Positions 1 to 8,123 of a DNA stretch of 11,577 bases are shown here, in pieces. The stretch is from the NCBI GenBank assembly GCA_902797925.1, contig CADBUT010000007.1, positions 1 through 11,577 of the forward strand, written 5' to 3'. Each line of letters begins with the position of its first letter. Within the stretch, counting starts at the first letter, position 1. Both the position numbers and the translations under genes were made by a program. The DNA is from an uncultured Spirochaetaceae bacterium. GTDB taxonomy: Bacteria; Spirochaetota; Spirochaetia; Treponematales; Treponemataceae. Below the pieces are notes generated by a model, which worked only from the letters and a program-made list of their open reading frames with translations, made no database searches and had not been told where the DNA came from.

Positions 1-1458
1 AATAAACGGATTATATGTTGATTTAATACAAATCAATATTGAAGCTGCAAAAGCCGCTAAAATTGTAAGGGATATAATCACATCAACAATTATAGTATAA
101 GGTTTTGCTAAAGAACTTCCGCTTAATTTTAAAGAAACAAAATTGTTAAATTTTTTCAGTTGGTTGATAACTGGAAAAACAAACACAATTCCAAGAAGAA
201 TAATAATTCCACCATTTTTTATGTAATAGTTATCAAATAACGAAACATTTGAGAGCTCATTGAATGAGAACATCTTTTTTACGAAAACAAAGGAATTAGT
301 AATGTTATCTGACCTAAAAATCACCCAGCCAATAATGACAAAAATCATTGTAGAGATGTGCATTATTATTTTCACAAAAATATTATTGCACTTATCAAGT
401 CTGCATGTCTTTTCAATTACAAGCAGGATAAAATAATAAATGCCCCATAGCCAGAAAGTGAATGCTGCTCCATGCCAAATGCCGGTAAACAGCCAGACAA
501 CGAACATATTGAATAAAGCTCTTGATTTTTTACAGCGGTTTCCGCCTAATGGAATATAAACATAATCACGGAACCAGCTCGAAAGGCTTATGTGCCATCT
601 TCTCCAGAAGTCTTTTATTGAAGAAGCAATATAAGGATGATTGAAGTTTTCCTCAAAATGAAAGCCGAACATTAACCCAAGCCCAATTGCCATGTCCGAA
701 TAGCCTGAAAAATCAAAATAAATCTGCAATGTATATGAAACAGCACATATCCATGCATTGAGACAGTTAAAATTTATCAGCGAATTAAAATCACCGTCAA
801 AAATCAGATCTGCAATAACAGCAAGATAATTTGCAAGTAAAACCTTTTTTGACAAGCCCAAAATAAATCTTTTGATTCCGTTTGTTATATTCTCAGCTGT
901 TTCTTTTCTGTCTTGTATTTCTGAAGCAATCGTCTCGTATCTTACAATAGGACCTGCAATAAGTTGTGGAAAAAAAGATACATAAAGTGCAAGATCGAAA
1001 ATATTTCTTTGAACGGGTACTTTTTTATAATAAACGTCAAAAATATATGACATTATCTGAAACGTAAAGAACGAGATGCCGATCGGCAGTCTTATTTCAA
1101 GTACAGGAATGTCATTATTCCCAATTAAAGAAACAAAAATATTAGAGAAAAATGAAAGATATTTAAATATGAACAGAAGTAGAATATTCCATGCTATTGA
1201 AATAATCAGGTATAATTTGCATTTTGAGTGATTTTCAACATCATTAAAATCATTTAATTTTTTACCAAACCAATAATTTAAAATTATTGATAATATCATC
1301 AAAAAAACGAATTTTGGTTCACCCCATGCATAAAAGAACAAACTGCAAATTAATAATATAGTATTTTTAAAGCTTCTGCTCTTAATAAATGGAAGATAAT
1401 AAAAGAATATTACTATCGGTAAAAAAATAAACAAGAATAAAGAAGAAGAAAAAACCAT
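1..1458 (-). CDS. AlgI/DltB-like membrane-bound O-acyltransferase (MBOAT), 3' end cut by window edge
   Basis: This is a polytopic inner-membrane acyltransferase, read by translating the minus strand from ATG at 1458 to the window edge (486 residues, no stop). Family knowledge: AlgI/DltB-type MBOATs move acyl groups, usually acetyl or D-alanyl, across the membrane to extracytoplasmic polymers and work with an SGNH/AlgJ/DltD-like partner. Visible features are many hydrophobic helices from residue 5 on, the YFDFSGYSDMAIG block (247-259), WRRWHISLS (285-293), and TGIWHGA (325-331) with the presumed catalytic His329. The last visible residues, TYNPFI, resemble the usual C-terminus of the family, so probably only a few codons are missing. 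A weak GGA Shine-Dalgarno lies 6 nt before the ATG. The gene is visibly richer in A+T (counted lines about 20-40% GC) than the ATPase genes. It starts only 16 nt after the U-tract of the preceding terminator. The substrate cannot be told from this sequence. Confidence 0.9.
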   Translation of the reverse strand, partial: MVFSSSLFLFIFLPIVIFFYYLPFIKSRSFKNTILLICSLFFYAWGEPKFVFLMILSIILNYWFGKKLNDFNDVENHSKCKLYLIISIAWNILLLFIFKYLSFFSNIFVSLIGNNDIPVLEIRLPIGISFFTFQIMSYIFDVYYKKVPVQRNIFDLALYVSFFPQLIAGPIVRYETIASEIQDRKETAENITNGIKRFILGLSKKVLLANYLAVIADLIFDGDFNSLINFNCLNAWICAVSYTLQIYFDFSGYSDMAIGLGLMFGFHFEENFNHPYIASSIKDFWRRWHISLSSWFRDYVYIPLGGNRCKKSRALFNMFVVWLFTGIWHGAAFTFWLWGIYYFILLVIEKTCRLDKCNNIFVKIIMHISTMIFVIIGWVIFRSDNITNSFVFVKKMFSFNELSNVSLFDNYYIKNGGIIILLGIVFVFPVINQLKKFNNFVSLKLSGSSLAKPYTIIVDVIISLTILAAFAASILICIKSTYNPFI

Positions 1459-1474
1459 TTTATCCAGCCGGTAT

Positions 1475-1509
1475 AAAAAAGCACCCGAGATAATCCCGGG
1501 CTTTCTTTT
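1475..1509 (-). terminator. Intrinsic terminator after the TPR gene, just before the MBOAT start
   Basis: Read on the minus strand, a GC-rich imperfect hairpin begins directly after the TAA of the TPR gene: arm CCCGGG, loop ATTAT, arm CTCGGG (one G-U pair), extended by a bulged outer AAAGC/GCTTT stem. It is followed by six T residues (1475-1480). This is the form of a Rho-independent terminator. Because the next gene starts at 1458, it could also act as a leader attenuator for that gene. Confidence 0.75.
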
Positions 1510-2652
1510 TTAGAACAATCTTAATAATTCGCGGAGAGCCATATTTTTCCAGAAATCTTCAGGACAATATTGCGACAAACAAGAAAACAGCTCTTCAGCA
1601 AGCTCATAGCGTCCGGCATTATGCAGAATTTTTGCATAATTGTAATAACCTTTCCAAATGCCGTTTTTTGCGCCCCATTCAGATATATCGTAATATTCAC
1701 CGACTGTTTCCAAATAAGCTAAAAAGGCAGAATTAGGCTTATTAAGCGCATTCTGCGGCTTTTCAAATTTATACTCCATGTTTCTTGCTACAACAGCTTC
1801 ATAAAGTCTGGTAAAAGCAATTAAATTTGCAAGTGTAGACATAGAAAGAGCCTTGTCGGCATTGCCCTTCGCCGCATAATATTCTGCAAGCAGATAATAT
1901 GCATTAAGAGATGTATAAGCCTTACTTCTATAAAGTGTAAACAACTTATCAATAGTCGTATCGTCGCGGGCAATTGACTGCTTCACGGCTTTTATGAAAA
2001 TATCATCTGTACCGTCTGGCTTTATATATTTATCATCTGCAATAATCAGCAGAAGAGATTTTTCATATTTCTCATCATTTTTCTGAAGCTTTGCCAGACT
2101 GGCCATCTGGTAGAGAATATCGAATTTCTGATTTGGAATATCCAGAATATCAGCATGAAGCCATGCATTTGTAAGATATTTATCAGCTATTGTATATTCA
2201 CCTTCAAAAGTATAAAGTTTTCCAAGAAGAAAATCTGCTTCAGGATATTCAATATAAAGAGATAGTTTTTTTATCAATTCTGAAACGGAATTATTTATAG
2301 AATCTGCAGGATATTTAATCATTATATGGTGCATGATACTTAATGCATCCTCGGCATTTCTTTCTTCCAAAGCATTCATTATTATATCAATGTTATCACC
2401 AAGCTTTTGGATTGCAGCAGGTGCCAATGCCTGATTTAGCACAGACAAAGACCACTCTACTTCGCCTCTACGGCGTTGCTTTGCAGAGTCAGCAATACGG
2501 ATTGCTTCCCCGAGGTCACCCTGCTCATAAGCCAACTGTGCATTCTGCAATACTTTCCATGCAAGTGTTTCATGTTCAGGTCTTTGCAAATTTTGAGCAA
2601 AAACAGTACAAAACAACATTACACAAATTATTAACGCTATCAGTTTTTTCAC
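1510..2652 (-). CDS. Exported TPR-like helical-repeat protein
   Basis: This 380-residue protein is of unknown specific function. Residues 1-19 form a signal peptide (MKK, a hydrophobic core, then TVFA before Gln20), so it is probably cleaved by signal peptidase I and periplasmic. Cys15 lies in a poor lipobox context (LFC), so a lipoprotein is possible but less likely. The rest is helical, with TPR/Sel1-like pairs recognisable near residues 35-60, 139-168, 251-280 and 334-365 (LGKLYTFEGEYTIADKYL, LLAEYYAAKGNADKALS, YAKILHNAGRYELAEELF). Such proteins usually act as protein-protein scaffolds; no catalytic motif is seen. The start is GTG at 2652: it overlaps the ispG stop as GTGA and has GGAG upstream inside ispG, so it is translationally coupled to ispG. 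No functional link to isoprenoid synthesis is evident; the pairing may only reflect shared transcription. A terminator follows its stop directly. Confidence 0.85.
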   Translation of the reverse strand: MKKLIALIICVMLFCTVFAQNLQRPEHETLAWKVLQNAQLAYEQGDLGEAIRIADSAKQRRRGEVEWSLSVLNQALAPAAIQKLGDNIDIIMNALEERNAEDALSIMHHIMIKYPADSINNSVSELIKKLSLYIEYPEADFLLGKLYTFEGEYTIADKYLTNAWLHADILDIPNQKFDILYQMASLAKLQKNDEKYEKSLLLIIADDKYIKPDGTDDIFIKAVKQSIARDDTTIDKLFTLYRSKAYTSLNAYYLLAEYYAAKGNADKALSMSTLANLIAFTRLYEAVVARNMEYKFEKPQNALNKPNSAFLAYLETVGEYYDISEWGAKNGIWKGYYNYAKILHNAGRYELAEELFSCLSQYCPEDFWKNMALRELLRLF

Positions 2653-3743
2653 AATGACTCCAACTCCTCTCGAAAAGCTGAATCAGCTTCAGCTGCACTT
2701 ACAGTTCGAACGACGGTTCCATGTTTAAAAATAATTACGGAATCCCCTGCTCCTGTTATTCCGATATCAGCAGTCTTACCCTCGCCAGGCCCGTTTACCA
2801 CGCAGCCCATGACGGCAACTGTTATGTTCTTTTTCATTGAAAGCAGTTCCGTCTGCCATCGGTCAATAAAACCGTGAACATCGAAACCGTTTCTGCCGCA
2901 TCTTGGGCATGAAACAATCTTTACTCCGCCTGAACGAAGCCCTAATTCACGTGTAATTTCTTTTGCCGTAATGATTTCATTTTCAGGTAAAGACGACAAG
3001 CTAACACGGATTGTAGACCCGATTCCTTCGCGGAGCAAATGGCTGAAAGCAAGCGTGCTTTTGACAACGCCGCCAATCAGCGGACCTGCTTCTGTTACAC
3101 CAATATGCAAAGGTGCATTATAATTTTCGGCAAATTTCTCGTTTGACTCTATAGTTTCTGCAACAGAAGATGCTTTCATAGAGACAACAAACTGATCAAA
3201 GTCTAATTTGTCAAATATTTCCATCTCGCGGCTTGCAGTCTGAACCAAACCTTCAGCACGGGTTATCTTTCCACTTTGAACCATATCTGCTAAATCATGG
3301 GGCAGGCTGCCTGTGTTTATACCGATTCTTATCGCAGTGCCGGTATCTCTCGCCTTATCAACAACCATCTTAGTCTTTTCAATTGAACCTATGTTTCCTG
3401 GGTTTATTCTTATTTTTGCGATATTTCCGTCAAGGCAGCGCAAAGCAAGCTTGTAATCAAAATGAATGTCTGCAACAAGCGGCATTGAAATGTTTTCAGC
3501 CATCTTCAAAAGTGCATCTGCACTTTCCATATCAGGAACAGCAAAACGCAATATGTCGCAGCCGAGCATCTCAAGAGCTTCTATTCGTTTTATAGTTTCA
3601 TCAAAAGCTTTTTTGTCATTTGTCAGATTCACAATGCTTTCTTTCCACATTGTCTGAATTGTTACTGGATTATTTCCACCTATGATAATTGTTCTAGTCT
3701 TGCCTTTCCCACCGATTTTTACATTTCTTGGTTTATTAAACAT
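2649..3743 (-). CDS. ispG: 4-hydroxy-3-methylbut-2-en-1-yl diphosphate synthase
   Basis: IspG (GcpE) converts 2-C-methyl-D-erythritol 2,4-cyclodiphosphate to HMBPP in the cytoplasmic MEP isoprenoid pathway, using a [4Fe-4S] cluster and reduced ferredoxin or flavodoxin. The 364-residue length fits the short bacterial form, with an N-terminal TIM-barrel and a C-terminal cluster domain. Visible motifs are ADIHFD (91-96), RINPGNIGS (112-120), VTEAGP (216-221), SCPRCGRNGFD (278-288) and GCVVNGPGEG (313-322). The cluster ligands should be Cys279, Cys282, Cys314 and Glu321, all present. ATG at 3743 gives the expected N-terminus; an AAGGA Shine-Dalgarno lies somewhat far upstream (about 12 nt). The gene has its own upstream region after the ATPase terminator and is the first of a two-gene unit with the exported TPR protein, overlapping it by 4 nt. 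It appears intact, with no missing key residue. Confidence 0.97.
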   Translation of the reverse strand: MFNKPRNVKIGGKGKTRTIIIGGNNPVTIQTMWKESIVNLTNDKKAFDETIKRIEALEMLGCDILRFAVPDMESADALLKMAENISMPLVADIHFDYKLALRCLDGNIAKIRINPGNIGSIEKTKMVVDKARDTGTAIRIGINTGSLPHDLADMVQSGKITRAEGLVQTASREMEIFDKLDFDQFVVSMKASSVAETIESNEKFAENYNAPLHIGVTEAGPLIGGVVKSTLAFSHLLREGIGSTIRVSLSSLPENEIITAKEITRELGLRSGGVKIVSCPRCGRNGFDVHGFIDRWQTELLSMKKNITVAVMGCVVNGPGEGKTADIGITGAGDSVIIFKHGTVVRTVSAAEADSAFREELESL

Positions 3744-3783
3744 AAAACAGCTTTGTCCTTATGTAGCATTCAGATTATTTCTT

Positions 3784-3812
3784 ATTATATAACATATTAT
3801 CTTTATAATAGC
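3784..3812 (-). promoter_or_regulatory. Candidate ispG promoter
   Basis: In the 84 bp between the ATPase terminator and ispG, the minus strand has an extended -10 element TGTTATATA (3786-3794) overlapping a TATAAT at 3784-3789. No convincing -35 box lies 16-18 bp upstream (GCTATT at 17 bp). Initiation near 3778 would give a leader of about 35 nt. A new promoter is expected here because a strong terminator precedes it, but the AT-rich sequence makes chance matches common. Confidence 0.35.
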
Positions 3813-3827
3813 TACACATTTAAAGAT

Positions 3828-3862
3828 AAAAAAGGCTGTTATAAAGAATATTTATAACAGCC
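3828..3862 (-). terminator. Intrinsic terminator of the V-type ATPase operon
   Basis: On the minus strand a perfect 12-bp stem (3851-3862 pairing with 3834-3845; arms GGCTGTTATAAA and TTTATAACAGCC) encloses a 5-nt loop. Six T residues follow (3828-3833). It begins 23 nt after the atpK stop. This is a textbook Rho-independent terminator and marks the end of the ATPase operon. Confidence 0.93.
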
Positions 3863-3885
3863 GCTAATCTAAAAGGTTTGTCTAA

Positions 3886-4308
3886 TCAGACCGAAATCAA
3901 GCTGAAAACCATTACGAACAAAGCAACAGTTTCACAAAGACCTACAACAGTAATGTACTGAGAGAAGCCCTTGCCTGTTTCAGCGAGCGCATCTGAGCCA
4001 GCTGCACCAGCCTTGCCCTGTGCGATTGCAGAGAAAGCCATTGCGAGACCGGCGAAAACACCAAGACCGAGCAGATACCACGGTTCTTTCTGTGAATTCA
4101 TCATAAACATCATTACCAAATAACCATAAATTGTCTGTGTCAACGGAGCACCGGCAAATACGGTCAAGATAAATGGAGCCGGCTTGTTATTCAGATAACA
4201 ACGCTTCCAAGCACCAATTGTTGCTGAACCAGAAGTTCCAATTCCGATTGCAGACCCAAGAGCTGCAATACCGAGAGCAGCACCTGCACCTAATAAACCA
4301 AAATTCAT
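3886..4308 (-). CDS. atpK: V-type ATPase subunit K (membrane rotor ring, proteolipid)
   Basis: This is the ring-forming c-type subunit: a 140-residue duplicated hairpin with four membrane helices, the size of E. hirae NtpK and eukaryotic 16-kDa proteolipids rather than the 8-kDa single hairpin. The ion-carrying carboxylate is Glu126 in helix 4 (GLCETVAL). Helix 2 has Thr57, Gln58 and Tyr61 (PLTQTIYGY), and helix 3 has Gln97 (AIAQGK). These match, by my recall of NtpK, the Na+-site residues Thr64, Gln65, Tyr68, Gln110 and Glu139. Numbering is from the ATG at 4308. I prefer this start to the ATG at 4314 because the AGGAG Shine-Dalgarno sits 6 nt before 4308 but touches 4314. It is the last gene of the operon, separated from atpI by a gap holding a hairpin, and followed by the operon terminator. 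Many ring copies are needed per enzyme, so the extra spacing may serve independent expression. Confidence 0.95.
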   Translation of the reverse strand: MNFGLLGAGAALGIAALGSAIGIGTSGSATIGAWKRCYLNNKPAPFILTVFAGAPLTQTIYGYLVMMFMMNSQKEPWYLLGLGVFAGLAMAFSAIAQGKAGAAGSDALAETGKGFSQYITVVGLCETVALFVMVFSLISV

Positions 4309-4314
4309 GTTCAT

Positions 4315-4319
4315 CTCCT
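4315..4319 (-). promoter_or_regulatory. Ribosome binding site deciding the atpK start
   Basis: AGGAG on the minus strand lies 6 nt before the ATG at 4308 and directly against the ATG at 4314. Normal spacing of about 5-9 nt therefore points to 4308 as the start, which removes two residues (Met-Asn) from the longest reading. Confidence 0.7.
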
Positions 4320-4338
4320 ATATTATGCTATATCTTTG

Positions 4339-4359
4339 GCAGCTGCATATGCAGCATGC
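4339..4359 (-). promoter_or_regulatory. Intercistronic hairpin between atpI and atpK
   Basis: The gap between the atpI stop and the atpK start contains a perfect 14-nt palindrome (GCTGCATATGCAGC, 4342-4355). On the minus strand it extends to an 8-bp stem with one bulged T and an ATAT loop (4339-4359). No T-run follows, so it is not an intrinsic terminator. A likely role is mRNA processing or stability upstream of the ring gene. The structure is seen in the sequence; the role is inferred. Confidence 0.5.
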
Positions 4360-4364
4360 TACTT

Positions 4365-6203
4365 TTATTCAGAAAACGGCTTATATTTATAGCCGGCCCA
4401 TGCCATACCGACATGGCTTGTAAATTCAAGCGTGTTCAATCTGACGCCGTGAACAATAACTGACAAGGCATTGAGCACCATATTCAGTCCATGACCGAAT
4501 ACGAGCAGCAATATACCGAAGAAAATCAGGAAATTGCCCAACATCGGACCTGCCATCTGGTTTACAGTTTCTGCAATCGCAGAACCTGCAAGCGCAACAG
4601 CCCACAGACGGATATACGAAACAATATCAGAGAAGAAGTTTATTACTCCAAGCAAGACTGAAATAATATTCTTCAAGCTTTCCAATATGCTCTTTCCGAT
4701 ACTTCCTTCATAGTTTGAAAATACAAAGCTCAAGGCAAAACCGCCGCCAATCATGAAAAGAACTGCATTATGCATCGGAAATTTTTCAGCTGAAACAATC
4801 AGCATCAAAACTACATAGAACATTCCCCATAAGATTGACAGAGAGCCTATATCAGCAAGCATCTTCAAAGATTTTTCTTTTATATTACGCATCAACGCAA
4901 TTATATGTCCTATAGACATTTGCAAGACAGCCAATATAAAACAGAAAATCTGAAGGTTCATGTCGCGTTCCGGGTTGCCCGGCGCAAAAACCGGCAAAGC
5001 CAGATTCTGCAGGAATACCGGCAGTTTCTCAGACTCAATGCCGAACCAAGAACAGTTCAGCGTTCCCCAAGCGACAGTTGCCAACGCCCAAACGACAAGC
5101 AATATCATTGCAGGCGGCACTTCTTTTGTCTTGATTTTCGATTTCAATGCAAGAACAAGCCCGATTATAAGCATGAGCATGCCGTAGCCTGCATCACCGA
5201 AAATCATTGCAAAGAAAATTACCAAGAAAATCAAGAACCAAGCGCTAATGTCAAATTCATGGTAGCCCGGCACAGTACCCAAGAAGTCCATAACCGGATA
5301 AAGAATCTGCACAGCCTTGCTGTTTTTCAGCTTGGTCGGCACATTGTCTTCTTCTGTCGGGTCATCTGCGTAAATTGCCCACGAATTCTCGGAAGCAAGC
5401 TTCTTCAATGCGGCAAGCTCCGGCGCCGGCACAAAGCCTGAAAGCCATGCAAGGTTGCTTGCTGCATCGCCTTCTTCGTTGCCCATGCCTGAATAGACGT
5501 TCTCGAACTCTATCTCTTTTTCAAGCTGCTTCATGCGGTTCTTGATGCTGCTCTTGAAGCCGACAAAGCCCAAAAGTTTCTGGTTAATGCTTACAATATC
5601 TTTCTTTGCAGAAGCAACCTCTTCTTTCAAGACTTTCGTAGACTTTTCCGGTAAAGCAACAATTTTTGCTTCAGCCGGCATCTTCAGAGTCGAATTGTCG
5701 TCAGAATATGCAATGCAGCGGCAGAGATTCTTATCTTGATTAACCAAAATCGTATGAATTTCCGCAGGAATATCATAATATTTTGAAACAGGAATCTCAT
5801 AAAGATATAAGTCCAGATTCTTCTCTTTCAAGAAGTTCAAGTCATCAGGATTTACATCGCCCCATTTGGCGAACCGCTCAAGTTCTCTGCCGTTCTTGAT
5901 GATGACTTCTTCAGCCTTTTTCTTTTCATCAAGAAGCGCGCCTATCTCATCAGCCTTTTCCTTAACTTGAGCATTGCCCGCTTCGGCTTCTGCACCGGCT
6001 TTCTTTTTCGGTGCTTTTATTTCATCCAAAGCAAGATATGCACGCTCAAGGCTAGAAAAATCAGCCTTCAGAGCAGAAAGCTCCTTACTGTTACCAGTGA
6101 CGGTTTCAAGATGCATCACGCCTGCTTTGCGCAGCTTTTCAAGTGCATCTTTACGCTCGTTTTTCAGCACGATGAGAGAGACTTTTTTCATAGGTACAAT
6201 CAT
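4365..6203 (-). CDS. atpI: V-type ATPase subunit I (membrane stator, a-subunit homologue)
   Basis: Subunit I (612 residues) forms the membrane ion half-channels against the K ring and links to the peripheral stalk. The N-terminal half (1-310) is soluble and helix-rich, with coiled-coil stretches at about 40-110 and 190-235 and an Ala/Glu/Lys linker at 61-85. The C-terminal half (about 320-600) has some seven or eight membrane helices. Family hallmarks are FGDAGYG (335-341), the SYIRLWAVALAG helix with Arg532, and HGVRLNTLEF with Arg588. These two arginines match the pair in yeast Vph1 (Arg735/Arg799) that releases the ion from the ring glutamate. The ATG at 6203 overlaps the atpD stop as ATGA, with AAGGAG about 8 nt upstream, supporting translational coupling. 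The length is slightly under that of many family members (about 620-670). It appears complete. Confidence 0.96.
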   Translation of the reverse strand: MIVPMKKVSLIVLKNERKDALEKLRKAGVMHLETVTGNSKELSALKADFSSLERAYLALDEIKAPKKKAGAEAEAGNAQVKEKADEIGALLDEKKKAEEVIIKNGRELERFAKWGDVNPDDLNFLKEKNLDLYLYEIPVSKYYDIPAEIHTILVNQDKNLCRCIAYSDDNSTLKMPAEAKIVALPEKSTKVLKEEVASAKKDIVSINQKLLGFVGFKSSIKNRMKQLEKEIEFENVYSGMGNEEGDAASNLAWLSGFVPAPELAALKKLASENSWAIYADDPTEEDNVPTKLKNSKAVQILYPVMDFLGTVPGYHEFDISAWFLIFLVIFFAMIFGDAGYGMLMLIIGLVLALKSKIKTKEVPPAMILLVVWALATVAWGTLNCSWFGIESEKLPVFLQNLALPVFAPGNPERDMNLQIFCFILAVLQMSIGHIIALMRNIKEKSLKMLADIGSLSILWGMFYVVLMLIVSAEKFPMHNAVLFMIGGGFALSFVFSNYEGSIGKSILESLKNIISVLLGVINFFSDIVSYIRLWAVALAGSAIAETVNQMAGPMLGNFLIFFGILLLVFGHGLNMVLNALSVIVHGVRLNTLEFTSHVGMAWAGYKYKPFSE

Positions 6204-6820
6204 TCTGCACTCTCCTTTGCTGCGGCAGCCTGCTCAAGACTTTTTTTCGAAATCTTTCCGCGCACAACAGCTGCAACCTGCTGATCACCAAGATAAACAG
6301 TGATTTTCTTTATATTTGCCTTTGTTTCAGGAATCTTAACCTTTTCAAAAAGATTTACGCGCTGTGTGGTCACGCGCAGCTCCTGTGACAAAAGCTCAAC
6401 CTGCTTGTCAAGAACGCTTGCTTCCAAATCCATTGAAAGCACCTGTTCCATCTTATCAGCTGCAAGGTCTATCCAAAGCGGCGCTTTATAAAGGTCATAA
6501 TCTCCGCGAGAAAATGTTGCACCTTCATAAACCGGGATAATAACACCTGCTATGTTGCCAGTTCCCTTCTTTATATCTGAAACTGTAACCATGTCAGGTG
6601 TAAAAGCTTCTCTTTCACCAAAAACGGCAATCCATTTTGAGAATTCCGCTTCAAGCGCCTGCCGCTTTGCCCTGACTTCTTTGGCTCTTGCGTCAATAGT
6701 ACGTATTTCTGTTTGCAGCTGTTGTTTTTTAAGCAAAAGAGTCGGCAGATAGCGCTTGTACATTTTCAGCGCATCTTTCTGGCTCTTAAGCTCATTTTTT
6801 GTCAGCTTTATCGTTGCCAT
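6200..6820 (-). CDS. atpD: V-type ATPase subunit D (central rotor shaft)
   Basis: Subunit D forms the long coiled-coil shaft that turns inside the A3B3 head and passes torque to the ring. The 206-residue length is typical. The N-terminus (TIKLTKNELKSQKDALKMY) and the following helix to about residue 65 match the family's first shaft helix. The C-terminal helix (about 120-165, Leu/Glu/Gln-rich, ending QELRVTTQRVNLFEKVKIP) is the second. Between them is a less conserved segment with Gly and Pro (85-112). It starts at ATG 6820, 7 nt after the atpB stop, with AGGAA overlapping that stop codon. Its own stop overlaps atpI by 4 nt. No F subunit gene, the usual partner of D at the shaft base, is visible in this operon. 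Confidence 0.95.
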   Translation of the reverse strand: MATIKLTKNELKSQKDALKMYKRYLPTLLLKKQQLQTEIRTIDARAKEVRAKRQALEAEFSKWIAVFGEREAFTPDMVTVSDIKKGTGNIAGVIIPVYEGATFSRGDYDLYKAPLWIDLAADKMEQVLSMDLEASVLDKQVELLSQELRVTTQRVNLFEKVKIPETKANIKKITVYLGDQQVAAVVRGKISKKSLEQAAAAKESAE

Positions 6821-6827
6821 ACAGTTC

Positions 6828-8119
<1,292 letters not shown>

Positions 8120-8123
<4 letters not shown>

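Noticed and set aside
1554..2652. TPR gene product as a lipoprotein through Cys15
   Set aside because: Phe at the -1 position of the lipobox is unfavourable, and a good signal peptidase I site (VFA before Gln20) follows.
4905..5441. 178-residue open frame on the plus strand inside atpI
   Set aside because: It lies entirely antisense to a well-supported subunit I gene, has a composition rich in His, Arg, Gln and Cys typical of shadow frames, and shows no recognisable family.
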